Shown here in pieces: positions 45,048 to 57,045 of a stretch of 64,000 bases of DNA. Source of the stretch: Platanthera guangdongensis (Eukaryota; Streptophyta; Magnoliopsida; Asparagales; Orchidaceae); contig CM077157.1 of assembly GCA_039583875.1 (NCBI GenBank), forward strand, positions 74,772,346 to 74,836,345, in the 5' to 3' direction. Numbering within the stretch: the first letter of the stretch is position 1; each line of letters opens with the position of its first letter. The notes under the pieces are model-generated. The model was not told where the DNA came from, made no database searches, and saw only the letters and a list, made by a program, of their open reading frames with translations. The translations under genes and the position numbers were made by a program.

Positions 45048-45311
45048 TTAATTTTTCCTGCTTTAAGTATACTAAGTGCTGCTCTAGGTAGATAGGGGCT
45101 TATCTTTGTTTATTGGGGGCTTAACTTTGTTTATTGGGATTTTGGTTCGCCGTTTGGGCAAAAGGGGTCTTAGATCTAAGTTTTCCCTTAAATCAAATTT
45201 AACAAACAAGGAGTCATAATGGGATGTTACAAGACTCTTTCCTTCGGTAATAAGACCCGTAGGTCCGACCTTGATTTCGGGGACGAAATCTTTGTTTTGT
45301 TTATTGGGATT
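45048..45311 (+). other. C 3' untranslated region with poor polypurine tract
   Basis: About 264 bp. It holds the gypsy-typical TTTCGGGGACGAAATC (near 45278), a repeated TTTGTTTATTGGG word (about 45098, 45117, 45295) and an inverted 14-mer of the LTR start (about 45220-45233). No good purine tract abuts the LTR; the last bases are TTTATTGGGATT. Confidence 0.65.
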
Positions 45312-48300
45312 TGTAACATCCCATTTCCAACTAGACCCCTAAGAGTGGTTTTGGCCATGACTAGGTCATGACAAAACCCTGGGAAGCCAGAAATGGGCCA
45401 AGAGATAGGAGGCCAAGGTAGGGATCACCATGGTCTGCAGATAGTAGAATTCTGAACAATAGTTTAGGATGACAATGGAGCTTCACCATGACCCCAAGAC
45501 CCTACCACAACACTCCCAAACATTTTGGGAGACCCATTAGAGCCAAAAGGACCCATTAGGGCCAACCCAAGAGGCCCAGTTGACCAAGGTCAACCCTAGC
45601 CCTAAATAGGTCAACCTAGCCCACTTAGGGCCAATTGACCTACTCCTAGTCCAGAGGACCCCACCCATGCCCTCCTAACCCTAAAGTGGGATCAATGGGT
45701 CACTAAGGACACATTGGGGTCAGCCCTAGAGGCCAGGTTGACCCAAGTCAACTCAAGCTCCTAATCTGGTCAAAGTACCCTTACTAAGGGTATGTGACCT
45801 CCAAAGTGCAGGGTAACCCTACCTAGACCCTAAGGGGAGTCAATGGGTCACCAAGGATCCATTGGGGTCAACTCAAATGGTCATGTTGACCCAAGTCAAC
45901 TCTAGCCCTAAAATGGTCAAAGTGACCTTACCAAGGGTCAAGTGACCTTTAAGGTGCCAAGTCAACCCTACCCAACCCTACATAGACCTTAGGGGAGGCC
46001 AATGAATCACCCAGGACCCAATGGGGTCAACCTAGATGGTCAAATTGGCCAAGTCAACCCTCATTGAGGGTCAAGTCAACTTAGCCCAAAAAGGGCTAAC
46101 CCAAGCTCAAGCCACTTCTCCCTTAGGCTAAACCCATTCCCATGATCATCATAATCCAGTGGGCTGCCTTTAGCTTGTGGGGTTGACTAGTCAACCAGAG
46201 GTGACTAGGAGAGAGAAGGAGCTCCTCTCCATGATAATGGAGGAGAGAGAAATGAGGAAGGAGAAGGGGGAAGTGAGAGGCCGGCCAAGGGAGACTAACA
46301 GCCACCCATTATGGCTGCAATCAACTCCTCTAGGGGAGAGGAGTTGATTCCAGCCGTTTCCCGGCCACCAAGGGGTGGGTTCAGCCCCCCTCCACACAAC
46401 CCGAGCCACTCCATTAATGGAGATAATGGCCATTGAAGAACCAGCCTCTCCCCTCCCCCAATTGCCATTTAAACACCATCAGGAAGCCGAGGGGATCATT
46501 TTGGAGCACTTACCTGGAGGAGACGAGCCCTTCCACTGTGCAGTTGCAGAAGCCGAGCGCTGCCGCCGTCGCCAATGGCATCCCGCCGCTCCTCTCGCAT
46601 CCAGGCCGCCAGGAAGGTCCTCCTCCTCTCCTTAACTCGCGGGTAGATCCTAGGAATCCTTAGGCTTGAGTTTCGGGCTCAGTTGAGCCCGATCGAATCC
46701 GGGATTTCTCCTGGTTTCGGCAAGAAAAATTCTTGCTTAATCCGCCGGAAAACGCCTCTCCGGCGGCGGAGCCGCCGTCTGACGATAGCCACCACCTCGA
46801 CGGAGGTGTTGGTGGCGGTGGCCGGCCGGGGAAGGGGCTGGATTGCCGGCGGCAGAGCTTGGAAATCGCTCCAGGAAGAACCAATCCCAGCCGTTGGCTC
46901 AGTGGGGACGATGACCAGATGCCGTCGATCTGCGCCAAGATTCGTGCGGCATCAGATCAAATACTATAGGAATTAAATAAAAATTATTTCATTTCTGTCA
47001 CACTGGATGTATTTAATGTAATTAATTTTTAAAAATACTTAGGGACCCTGAATGGAAATTTGCCCAACATGAACATTGTAGGTTAGGGTGTCTAGTTTGC
47101 AGCAAAAATTGTTTGGACCCTTTTGGGACACTGGATAGACCAGGGCACCCATTTTGGTGGGACATACCCTTAGGGCTAGGCAGTCACTAAATTGAGTGCC
47201 CACTCTTCACCCCAAGCCCAAATTAGCTGACATTTTGGCAGAGAGTCTATCCTAGACATACCTAGGGCCTGGCCAAAAATGGGAATTTTTGGGGAAATAT
47301 TTCTATAGTTTTGGTAAATATTTAATAATTATTAGATAAATTAAATAGGTGCCCTAAACACATCCAAACCCTTCCAAATTTTGGTGAGTGGTCCCTGGGC
47401 TCAAATTAGGTACTTGTATAAAATCTCATTTGATTTGGATATGTTTTGAATAGGTTTTGACCCAACCCTATTTATACCCTATGAAGGGCATTTTGGTCAA
47501 AAGTTGCACTTTTGGTTTTGAGTGACCAAATCACCTCAACAGAGGCTGAAATTTTGGCCACAGATATAATTTGACTTATTACACTCACTTATGGAGTTTG
47601 GAGTGGATTGGACTAGGGTAGCCCTAGAATGTTAGGGTAGGCCCTTTAGGGTAAATTTCTAGGGTTTGAAGAAATTGGGGTCAAAAGACCTTGGATGGAC
47701 TTGAAACTTGGGAATGATGTCCATAGGGTTACTATGGTCCTGTGGTTAAAATTTTAGGGCATTTGAAGACTTAAGACCCCTTAAATCCATAACCCTAGTT
47801 TAGGGCACTAGCTTGGAAATCTTAAAATCTAATACCAAACTTTCCAAAAAGGGCTGAGTTTTTGAATGGCTAGTTGTTTAGGGTTTATATATTTCTGGAA
47901 ATTTTATAATAAATTTTGGAGGAATATTTTTGGTACTTTATTCACAAAGTCATGTTTTACAATTTTCACTTAGAACTTTTTGGAGGAAAATCTACTTGAT
48001 TAAACCTGATGAAACTTGGCAAGGGGGCTTGAATTCATGGTACCCATCTCTGTAAATTTGTATGAAATTTTTGAAGAATGAAATTTAGTAGTTGCTTCTT
48101 TAATTACTTATTTCTATGAAACTTTGGAAAATTTATTAATGACATTTAGATTGTCTGAAAAATTTTAGTTTCTTCATCATGATGTTTCTAGTTCCTTATG
48201 AAGCCCCAGTAATTTTTACATAATTATTGGAGACATATTTGTGGCACTTCCTTCACTATATTTGGTTTTAGGAATTACATTTAATAAATCTTTTAGAGGT

Positions 48301-50378
48301 CAAGAATTATCTGGAAAATTATGAAAATTGGCAACCAATAATATTACTCTGTTATTTAGTGAATACAAATTTTTGGAGGCCATTACCAGAGAAAATCTTA
48401 TGGTTCATGTTCAAATTGTCTATGGCCTAGTTTTTGAGGAAAATTCAATAAATAGTAAATTAATTGGGAAAAATATGATTTTCTGAATTTAGACTATATT
48501 TATCATAATAGACCTCTGATAATTGTCATATGGGTACTGGATGAGCATTTCATATACTTCCCTTTCTACGAGTCATGTAGCTTAAGTGGTCTGCATATAG
48601 CAAAACTGCAGGATTTCATTTGGGTGTGAACTAGGGTCATTATGATGAGTCCTGATGGATTGTTACATGGACAAGAGTGATGGGCTGCGTCTTGGGAAGA
48701 TGAGTGAGTAAGGTGTGGATCTGTCTAGGGTTATAGACGTTTGGGTCCGACGAAAGATCGTCCTACCCAAGGAGAGTGGAGTCAAACTACCCTAGGATTA
48801 GAATATCGAAATATGAGAAAATAAAGGGTAAGGGAATCAACCAATAATATAATAAGTACCTTGCGAAAGGGAACGTTGGGCGTAATCCCAACATAGTTCC
48901 TAGTGCCCCTTGAGAGCCCTTCACAGGGAATACCGGGGGCAGTCCTGGGTTAACGTAAACTGTTTAACAAGCTGAAAAGAGTAACTTAGTAATTAGGGTT
49001 GCACATTTCACAGACACTGATGGCACGGGATGTTAGCTGGGAGCTTCGGCTCGATTGTTTGTGACGGACGTGTTGGTCCGGGGAGCTTCGGCTCGGGTTT
49101 TGATCACGCTAAATTTGCATGTGCATAAAAGGAAAGTAAATTAAGGTGGTGGGTCTTCGGTATTGGAGGGTCGATGCACCGACGCCAATACGTTGACTCG
49201 GCAAGTGTGGTTAGCACTTCGCCAACAGAAGTCCGGTGCGCCAGCCGGCAAGAGTACGCAGGAGTCCGCTTCGTGCACCAAGCGTTGAGGCGTACGATAG
49301 GTCTGACCGGTAGTGCTTTACTGGTTTAGAGGTGGGCGAGGCCCAACCCACCGCTTCCGTCTGCCACTACGGAGGTATCCTGGGAGGTTACGGCTCCAGA
49401 AAGGGGGAACTAAAGGTCTGTGTGCACAGAGTCGGGTGTGTGCGTTGCACTTGCATGATCCATCATACCCACTTGCATGTCATAGCATAATCGTTACCTT
49501 AAACCTTGACACCTAAAGTATAAGTGGAATGGGACGCTTATACTTTAGGACCTGCAAAACGACCCCTTAGTCTATAAGCTTGTGTGGGCAAGTTTATAAA
49601 TTAAGGTTAATTTTGATATAATTAGTTACTGCTGTTTGACCACCGACACCCCAACGTATAAATCGGTATGGGACTTTTTATACGATGGGAGCCTTGCAAG
49701 AGACCCCTTGGCTTATGTGTTTTTCCACATAAGTGAAGGTTACATTTCAGCTTACATTTTATTGTCTTTATATGCTATAGAACTTGCTAGAATAGGACCG
49801 CTGCCATCTGCTTTTGATATTCTCCACCTTCAAGTCCTCCCCTTTCTTCCTCTCCGCTCGGTGCCTAGGAGCCGTGGGGGAAGGGGTGGGGGATGATAGG
49901 ACTTAGTCTTTTAGACTAACGGTTTTCGAACCGCATCATTTAGGGGATCGTGGAGACCAGCATGGAGGAGCAGCCCCAGAGGCCGGTGCGCTTGGAGGTG
50001 GGGCAGTCTAGCTCCGGAGTTCATACAGCCGGGACTGTGAGTCTCGACCCTGAGTAGTTTTTCAGCTTTTGCTTCCGCATGAGTGATTTTGTAGTGAGGA
50101 TATGTTGTACCGGGCATAAGCCCGTATTTTGCTACTCTGATGTTATCTTCTGTGGACACTCCCTTCGTGGAGTTATATTTATATATGTCATGTGATTCTC
50201 TGTGGACAGATAGTTTTTCATTTTACTTCATTATGCTACTTTTATGTGATCGAATTGGCCGGCAGAATCGGCGCTTTGTGGTGATGACCCTTCAGGGCGT
50301 GAAGGAGTCACCGCAAAACGGCGGTTCTGGGCCTAAGACCCCGGTGTCAAAAAGGAAAAAAAAAAGGGGGGTCTTACA
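45312..50378 (+). repeat. Gypsy element C, 3' LTR (5067 bp)
   Basis: TGTAACATCCC...GTCTTACA, near-identical to the 5' LTR. CTTAC (50379-50383) follows and equals 33844-33848. It has the same internal landmarks as the 5' LTR. Frames open in it are scattered, not conserved as protein, and not regarded as genes. Confidence 0.95.
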
Positions 50379-51694
50379 CTTACGGCGTTGATTACTTTGA
50401 TACCTTCTCTCCGGTTGCTCGCCTCAGCACCATCCGGGTTCTCTTTTCTGTGGATGTTAACCGGGCTTGGGCCATTTCCCAGCTTGATGTGAAGAATGCC
50501 TTTCTCTATGGCGATCTTCAGGAGGACGTCTATATAGAGCAACTTCCGGGGTATGTTGCTCAGGGGGAGACACGTGTATGTCATTTGGAGAAGGCCATTT
50601 ATTGCCTAAAGCAGAGTCCTCGGGCATGGTTTGACAAATTCAGTGGTATTGTGGCTACCATCGGCTTTCAAAGGAGTTCGGCCGATCACTCTTTATTCAT
50701 TCGCAAAACGGCCTCGGGACTGGTGGTTTTGGCCGTATATGTGGATGATATTCTCCTTACTGGCGATGACCGAGATGGGGTGGACTTGATGAAGAAGCAC
50801 CTCCGTCAGCACTTGGTCACGAAGGATATGGGCTCCCCAAAATACTTTTTGGGGATAGAAATCTCTCGGAAACTTGACTTCTTGGTTCTCTCTCAACGGA
50901 AGTATGTCCTTGATCTTCTACGAGAAGCAAGATTGACAGGTGCCAAACCAGCTCGTTTTCCCATGGCTGTTGGAGAAGACAAAAAGTGGACGGATGACTC
51001 GCCTCTTCTATCTGATGTCACAAGGTACAGACGTTTGGTAGGCAAACTCATCTATCTCACGGTGACTAGACCCGACATCGCCTATGCTGTAGGCAAGGTC
51101 AGTCAGTTTATGCAAGCTCCCAGGGAGTGCCATCTTCAGTCCGCCCTGAAGATTTTAGAGTATATCAAAGCAGCACCGGGCAGAGGGTTACTCTTTCAGA
51201 AGAATGGTCATCTGAGGGTTGAGCCCTACTCAGATTCAAGTTATGCGGATGACAAAGGCGATCGTAAATCCACATCAGGTTTTTGTACCTTTGTTGGAGG
51301 TAATCTCGTGAGTTGGAAGAGCAAGAAACAGTATGTTGTCTCCAGATCCAGTGCCGAAGCCGAATACCGGAGTATGACGTCAACCATGTGTGAGTTAAAG
51401 TGGTTGCGGGCTCTCATGCTTGACCTGGGCGAGGTATATGACTGTCCTCTCCCTATGTTCTGTGACAACAAGGCCGCTATACACATATCCAGAAATCCGG
51501 TCTTCCATGAGAGAACAAAGCATATAGAGGTTGACTGTCACTTCATTCGGGAAGAGATTTTGAAGAAACAGATTTGTACTCCTTTTGTCACCTCTGACAA
51601 GGAATTGGCAGATATCTTCACCAAGCCGGTTTCTACTTCCTTCTTCCGCATTTGTGACAAGCTGGGCATGATTGATATCTATACTCCAGCTTGA
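50379..51694 (+). pseudogene. pol: B2 RT (rest) and RNase H, interrupted upstream by element C
   Basis: Continues the RT from 33848: GVDYFDTFSPVARLSTI, QLDVKNAFLYGDL, CLKQSPRAWFDKF, then catalytic YVDDILL (about 50738-50758). RNase H has YSDSSYADDKGDRKST, SSAEAEYRSM, FCDNKAAI, ERTKHIEVDCHFIRE and ADIFTKPVS. The frame is unbroken to the stop at 51692-51694, with no stop in over 430 codons. Apart from the C insertion this half of pol is intact, so C entered a still recent B2. Confidence 0.94.
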
Positions 51695-51701
51695 GGGGGA
51701 G
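51691..51701 (+). other. B2 polypurine tract
   Basis: TTGAGGGGGAG overlaps the pol stop and abuts the 3' LTR, a compact copia arrangement. Confidence 0.85.
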
Positions 51702-52110
51702 TGTTGAAGTATTAGACCGGGCGGCTTAGCGGTCTGATCCAGCGGTTTGTTGACCGGGCGGCTTAGCGGTCTGATCCAGCGGTTTGTTGACCGAGCGGTC
51801 TGGCGATCTCACTCTGAAGCCTGGAGACCGGGCGGTCTATCGGTCTACCATTGCGGCCTGTTCTATCCTGCTGGAGTTGCCGAGCGGTTAACCCATCTGT
51901 CTAACCGCGCGGCCTGTGCGGTCACCTTTATTCTAGCCGCTCAGTATTGTAAATGTTTAGTCCCACATTGTTTGTATACTCTCTTTCTTATCTCCTCCAT
52001 TCTATATAAGGGAGGCCATACCTTTGTAAATGATATCTTTTTTGGATAATAAAATTTCAATTATTCAAAAGTTTATCCGCTTGTTCTCTCTTTTTCGCTA
52101 CTTTCTAACA
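51702..52110 (+). repeat. B2 3' LTR (409 bp)
   Basis: TGTTGAAGTATT...TTTCTAACA, equal in length to the 5' LTR (30150-30558) and nearly identical. CGTTC (52111-52115) after it is the target-site duplication. Confidence 0.95.
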
Positions 52111-52553
52111 CGTTCGCCGATCCCGAATCCCGCCGCCGACGGAAGTGTTCCGCCGCCGCCGTGTTCGCTCCGTCGACCTCCTCTTCTCCGGCGACTGTCG
52201 CTGGTGTTGCTTTTCCTGGCACGGACCTAGCAGTCCGTGGAATAGCAAGGTGCGGTCATCGTTCTTCCCGATCTTCCGTGCGACGGAAAGCTCGGCGTTC
52301 TCCCGCTCGTGTGGATTTCTGCAAAGACGTGGATATTATTCCACGTAGAACTCGCCACTAGCAAGAAGACAAAGTTTGGAGCATCTCCGTTGAGTTGTAA
52401 CTCAACGCCACCGAGGTAATTTTTGCCTACTTGTTTGCTAACTTCTTGATTCAACTATCATGGCCCGATCCCATTTCTTTTGGGTTTTCTTAATGTTTTA
52501 TTCTTCCGCTGCGTGCACAAGTGTTGTGCCATCCCCATAGAGAAACCCCAACA
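52111..52553 (+). repeat. A2 3' LTR, second part
   Basis: Resumes at CGTTCGCCGATCCC and matches the last part of the 5' LTR, ending AACCCCAACA. CTCGC (52554-52558) after it is the A2 target-site duplication. Confidence 0.95.
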
Positions 52554-52558
52554 CTCGC

Positions 52559-53141
52559 ATACCCGCGAATTTCATCACACGTTCAGTATTTTTCCCCAGT
52601 AGGACTTCCTTAAAGTTACAATCAATGTAGGTACACTGCTCCAAAAGCTAGTCCATACCAAATATTACATCGAACTATGAGATTGGCAGTATGTATGCCT
52701 TCATGCCAAAGTCATGGCTTCCTATCTACACCTCAACACTGCAGGCTCTATCCACGTGCATCAAGCACCCGTTAGGCAGCAAGACATTCACTCCATCTGT
52801 CAGTAGAAACGAAGGTACTCAGATACTTTCAAAAAATTCCACAGATAGAAAAGAATGAGAAACCCCTGTATCGAATAGTGTTCTCGTTGGATAGCCTGCT
52901 ATCAGGACAAAGCCTAATACAAACAATTTATAAACAAGCAACGTACAAGGTATTAAGTATAGAAAGAAGTAATAACTGAATCTTAACTCATACATGTAAC
53001 AACATCACTCTGTTTTATGGCCTTCTGTTGGCCAAGATTATAGACTCGGGGTTGCACCTAGGATGCAGTTGATTTCATCACTGACTTTCTCTTTTTTGCA
53101 TAAGATGCTCTCGTCCTTTTCTATGTTTTTGGAGGGCCACT
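52559..53141 (-). pseudogene. pol: Element D protease region (gypsy, minus strand)
   Basis: Minus-strand reading gives a DTGVSHSFLS-type protease motif at about 52840-52890, with stops around it. It links D gag (right) to D RT start (22135-22427) across the A2 insertion. Several stop codons and the A2 insertion show that D is long inactive. Confidence 0.75.
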
Positions 53142-53938
53142 TCAACAATCCTTAGACATATGACCCACCTTTCCACTTGTATAACATGTGATAGGGCCTC
53201 TGCCATTAGTTACTCCCGAAGTAAACGTAGAAGGAGACGATGTAGAAGTTTTTGGCTTCTTGTTCCACCGTTTGTACCCAGCCTTTGAAGAACTAGGTAT
53301 CTTGAAATCTGACATCTTCACCGCCAAATCAATCTTGCTTTGCACACGCTTCATATAAAGTTCAAGGGAACAGGCTGTATTAATCAAGGTAAGAAAACAC
53401 TGAGTCATTGGTCCTGAGAGTAGCAATCGTAATTCATCCCTCAACCCTTCATAGAACATGTTTGTCTTTCGCTCCTCGTCTGCTAACGTGGAGCTTGCAT
53501 ACCTTCCCAATCGAGAAACTTGTGCAAGTAGTCGTCCACTGACCTCTCACCTTTAGTTAACCTTTGAAATTGATTTTCCATCACGATCCGCTGCGCAGAT
53601 GGGATATATCGTGCTAGAAATCCCCTCGAGAACTCTTCCATGGAGATCTCTACATACAACTGACCTAGAAACTGGTGTTGTTCTAGTTCCTCCCACCAAA
53701 GTCTTGCTTCACCATGAAGCAAGAAGGTATTTATCGTGCCTTTCTGCCACACCAATGTCTCAGTTGCCATCAAGATTTTTTGTACTCTCGCGAACCAATC
53801 TTCGGCTTGTGGTGGGGTTCTAGTACCCACAAACATAGGTGGATTGAAACTCATCACATGTTTCAACTGCCCTTCCGCCGGCCGCCTAGCGGTCACTGGC
53901 TCCATGACCACTTGTCTTACTGCCATTTGCTCAACCAT
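53142..53938 (-). pseudogene. gag: Element D Gag (gypsy, minus strand)
   Basis: The gag core appears as FNPPMFVGTRTPPQAEDWF, LLHGEARLWWEELE, EFSRGFLARYIPSAQR and FQRLTKGERSVDDY, then after a frame shift near 53490-53510 DEERKTNMFYEGLRDELR. A CCHC knuckle ends it, but its second Cys reads Ser (CYTSGKVGHMSKDC), which would disturb zinc binding. A Lys/Ser/Thr-rich linker precedes the knuckle. The gag start is taken as the Met at 53938; the true start may lie further right. Confidence 0.85.
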
Positions 53939-54342
53939 GCCAAACGGTTCCTAAACCATAGTAGTATTAGGAGGTTGCCTCTGACCTCTGGGTTGCGTAT
54001 TAAGTAACGTGACGACGGCTTCAACAATTAACCATATAGTTTCAGTAGAAGGAAGAGGTGTTTGCACCTCATTTGGCACATTGCTCTCCGCTGAGCGCTG
54101 GGGTTCTTGACGCCCCGCACCACTTCTAGTCGCCTACAATTGTGAAACACAAAACTTAGCAACTAAAACTATTGCCAAAAGCAATAATAAAAACATGCAA
54201 TTTCCTCAAACATGTGTATTTTCATTCCTAAGTGGACATTAATGAGTTCATTATTGTTATAATGGTAGAGCACATACACGTGCTCACCACCCCTTAAAAT
54301 GAATTCGACCACGAATTCAAATAATAAAAACCGTGAATGGAA
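53939..54342 (-). other. Element D leader
   Basis: Non-coding stretch between D primer site and gag, read on the minus strand. The upstream part (to about 54130) may still be decayed gag N-terminus. Confidence 0.5.
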
Positions 54343-54352
54343 TCTGATACCA
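54343..54352 (-). other. Primer-binding site, tRNA-Met (D, minus strand)
   Basis: Minus strand TGGTATCAGA, five bases after the LTR end. Confidence 0.8.
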
Positions 54353-54357
54353 AATTT

Positions 54358-54671
54358 TGTAACGCCCCCATCCGTCGTATAACATATGGCGTCGGGCCAC
54401 GGCCGGACCTTCTGTCATATGCTATACGACGGATGAGGGTGTTACATGTGTTATATATATTTATATCATTCCTGTTGTGTAGTGGACATTCTTGTAATTT
54501 ATGGGTTCATAAATTAAATTGCTTCCGCTAGAATGCTCTGAGTTAGGGTGCGTTCATAATTGAACTTGTATTTGGAAACAACTTGTAATCTCCATACCTG
54601 TCCGTAGTATATGGTGTCGGGCCTCGGACGGATCTTCTGTCATATGCTATACGACGGATGGGGGCGTTACA
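54358..54671 (-). repeat. Element D 5' LTR (314 bp) with two hairpin modules
   Basis: TGTAACGCCCCC...GGGGGCGTTACA, ends inverted to each other over more than ten bases. A module of about 89 bp (54358-54446) is an inverted repeat with CATCCGTCGTATA / TATACGACGGATG arms. A related module, with a weaker left arm, closes the LTR (about 54594-54671). CTTAA (54672-54676) is the expected target site; its partner is lost. Confidence 0.75.
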
Positions 54672-54930
54672 CTTAAGGTGTCAAACTCCTCCCACAGATT
54701 TTGCAACTTAACAAAAATAGCCTTCGAGGACCCCGGGTAGTCATTCTTGAGGGTAGACCATGCTTCCTTTGCCGTGAGAGACCCCATGATCCTTGGGAAT
54801 ATGCTTCTTTCTATCCCTTCTTGGATGTAGAGAAGAGCTTTTGCATCCCTTTTAAGATTCTCTGAGTACCCTTTGCGCTGAGGAGCTTCCCATGTTGACA
54901 ATGGGTACTCAGCAGTAGGCATTGTATATC
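54672..54930 (-). pseudogene. gag: Copia gag fragment H (minus strand)
   Basis: Open minus-strand frame with RDAKALLYIQEGIERSIFPR, TAKEAWSTLKNDYPGSSKA and LQNLWEEFDTL: the UBN2-type copia gag core without its ends. It starts at Met 54922 and is cut on the left by the D LTR at 54671. It is a scrap of an older element into which D inserted. Confidence 0.8.
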
Positions 54931-54989
54931 CTATTGGCTATAATGTGGCGTTCGATCGAAATCAAAAGTCAAAGCTAGAATATTTGCCT

Positions 54990-54990
<1 letters not shown>

Positions 54991-55027
<37 letters not shown>
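54991..55027. repeat. (GA)n microsatellite
   Basis: Thirty-seven bases of AG repeats with one AAA interruption. Confidence 0.97.
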
Positions 55028-55656
55028 ATTTTCAAGTATTGTTTTACATGCATTGACTTGGTGAAATGGAAGAAATAATAAAAAATTAATTAATATATGT
55101 AAGCTGGCAGAACAGCCCCGTGAAATCAGCTATTAAATGGTGCAACAGTGGCGTGATCATATAAATGACTTCTCTCTTTCTCTATGCCCACGTGGCATTT
55201 TTCAATAGGCTGGCTTTGCCTATAAATAGGTATGCATTCAGAGGCGGAAATCTTAGAAGCGAGGAAGCCTGGCAAGGAGCGGCGAAAGGTGATATTGCGG
55301 CAACTTTCTGTGAACAAAAAAGGAAATTTTGCGGACTGCCTGATCACGTGAACAGGATCGCCATTAAGGAAACGTGCGGCCTATTATTTTGTGAACTTCT
55401 CCCTGTACAGCAAACCAAAGCTGCAAACAGCTTATTTTGCGGACAAATCTTGCGGACAATAGCTCCAATAACTATGGTGATTAAACTTGTCTAAGGGTAA
55501 AGTTGTAATACTCAAGTGTGGCTAGTGTCAAGGTGTTGAGTTGTAACTTGTGTGAAGTCAAATTTGTAACTTGTTTTGTAATCTTCTTTGTTATGATAGA
55601 GAAGTTTTTGTTCTCAATCTCTTGAATTGTACCAACTTTAATCGCTTCCAACACAT
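55028..55656 (+). other. Promoter-like / LTR-like fragment
   Basis: G-box core CACGTGGC (55189-55196) and TATAAATA (55221-55228) are followed by about 430 bp with no good frame and an ending ...GCTTCCAACA (55653) like a copia LTR end. No matching TGTTGG start and no primer site are seen, so this could be a truncated LTR or an unrelated promoter-like stretch. Confidence 0.3.
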
Positions 55657-55722
55657 CCATCTTAAATTAGGCCCTATAGACCTTGGGATAACAACAGAGT
55701 TCGCATTTGGACATGCCACAAG

Positions 55723-55941
55723 TCATATGCATCTCCTTCGAAAATGGGAACGCCAGTGGGTGAATACATGAAGTTTTGGGTGGAACTGCGGGATGAAGCC
55801 ATATAATGAAAGCAAGGAGAAAAAAAAAGTAATGGCTGCAAGAAGAGCCAGCAGCAGGAAGGGAGCCCATGGTGCTGACAACCACCTCCTCAAGCTTCTG
55901 ATGGCCGACAACAGTCTAGCACCATCCCGACTCTGATACCA
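55723..55941 (-). other. Minus-strand PBS-like site with short hydrophobic frame
   Basis: On the minus strand TGGTATCAGAG (55931-55941) precedes a 62-codon frame starting at 55911 with one hydrophobic segment (FLLLALLAAITFFFSLLSLY) able to span a membrane. This could be the start of a small retroelement carrying host sequence, or chance. I do not recognise the protein. Confidence 0.25.
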
Positions 55942-56145
55942 TATTAGTAAATGGAGAAGTGAAGAAATGCAAATAAGAACTTCCTACGAATAACTCGATC
56001 ATCAACAGGAGAACACACACACCAATAATATTCTATTATAGCATCTTGAGAAGATAAAGAGGAACTGCAACACCAAGCCCAAGACAGGTATGAGCACAAA
56101 AGGTTAATAATAAAAAAGGGTAACTCAACTACTTTCAATGCAGGT

Positions 56146-56275
56146 CGGCGGGCGGTGCATTCACACCATCAAGACTCATGTTCCCGATTGCAGGAACCCT
56201 TCAAGTCTTCGGTGCGGTCTTCTATGTCTTCATTTAGGTTGCTGGCTGGATTATGTTCTATCAAATTTAAGGAAG
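56146..56275 (+). pseudogene. Possible exon remnant of a membrane protein
   Basis: After an acceptor-like AATGCAG the plus strand can be read as hydrophobic LMFPIAGTLQVFGAVFYVFI, then a stop, then VAGWIMFY. Only one short conserved-looking stretch is seen and I cannot name the family. Confidence 0.15.
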
Positions 56276-56642
56276 GATATGTATTTTCTTAGAGCATTTA
56301 TTTGATGTGGTAGTTATTAAACTCCTTACTAATTATCCATGATTAGCATTTCGGCAAAAAAGAATTCCCTATTTTGTTCTGTATTCTCTACTTTACTGAT
56401 GAGTGGCATTGAATGAAGTGAGAATCTACATCCAGTGGCCGAACTATCTTTGGTGTTGTGAATACGAGTTATGTTTTTTGATGGAGTGCGAGTTATATGA
56501 TAGTCTTCTCCGTGCACTATTTTCAGCATTTTTTTTAAAGAACATTGAATGTCATCTAAAATCTGCAATATCAGATGGGAGAACAATGGATATGACAAGC
56601 TCCAAGAACAAATGGCTACCACCACATGTTAAAAAAGACGAG
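56276..56642. other. Unassigned AT-rich DNA
   Basis: Nothing recognised. Confidence 0.5.
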
Positions 56643-57045
56643 TGTTATTAGCACTACATTTTTGGATATTTGCACTATATTTACTTATAATTTTCCGCTC
56701 TTTTTGAAAATATTCCTTGTACATGCATTTTTAGAAAAAGTGTTCAACACGAAGGTTGTAGATCTCGACAAGATCTACAACTTTTGTGTTGAACACTTTT
56801 CCTAAAAATGCATGTATAAGCGTATTTCTAAAAGGTGCGAAATCTGAGCGTATTTCCTAATGTACGTCTTGTACATGCATTTTTAGGAAAGGTGTTCACC
56901 ACGAAACTTGTAGATCTCGTCGAGATCTACAACTTTCGTGTTGAACACATTTCCTAAAAATGCATGTACAAGGAGTATTTTCAAAAGGCGCGGAAAATTA
57001 TAAGTAAACGTAATGCGAATATCCAAAAATGTAGTGCTAATAACA
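56643..57045. mobile_element. Foldback MITE-like element with two internal hairpins (403 bp)
   Basis: The ends TGTTATTAGCACTACATTTT and their inverted copy extend as inverted repeats of about 75 bp (56643-56715 with 56975-57045). Inside are two consecutive long hairpins: 56716-56820 and 56869-56974, each with CTTGTACATGCATTTTTAG arms and a GTAGATCTCG/CGAGATCTAC tip. No coding capacity. A target-site duplication is not evident from the flanks. Confidence 0.8.

Noticed and set aside
54647..54922. Intact host gene with gag-like domain (domesticated gag)
   Set aside because: Only the core is present, it is cut by the D LTR, and it has no flanking gene structure. A fossil copia fragment is simpler.
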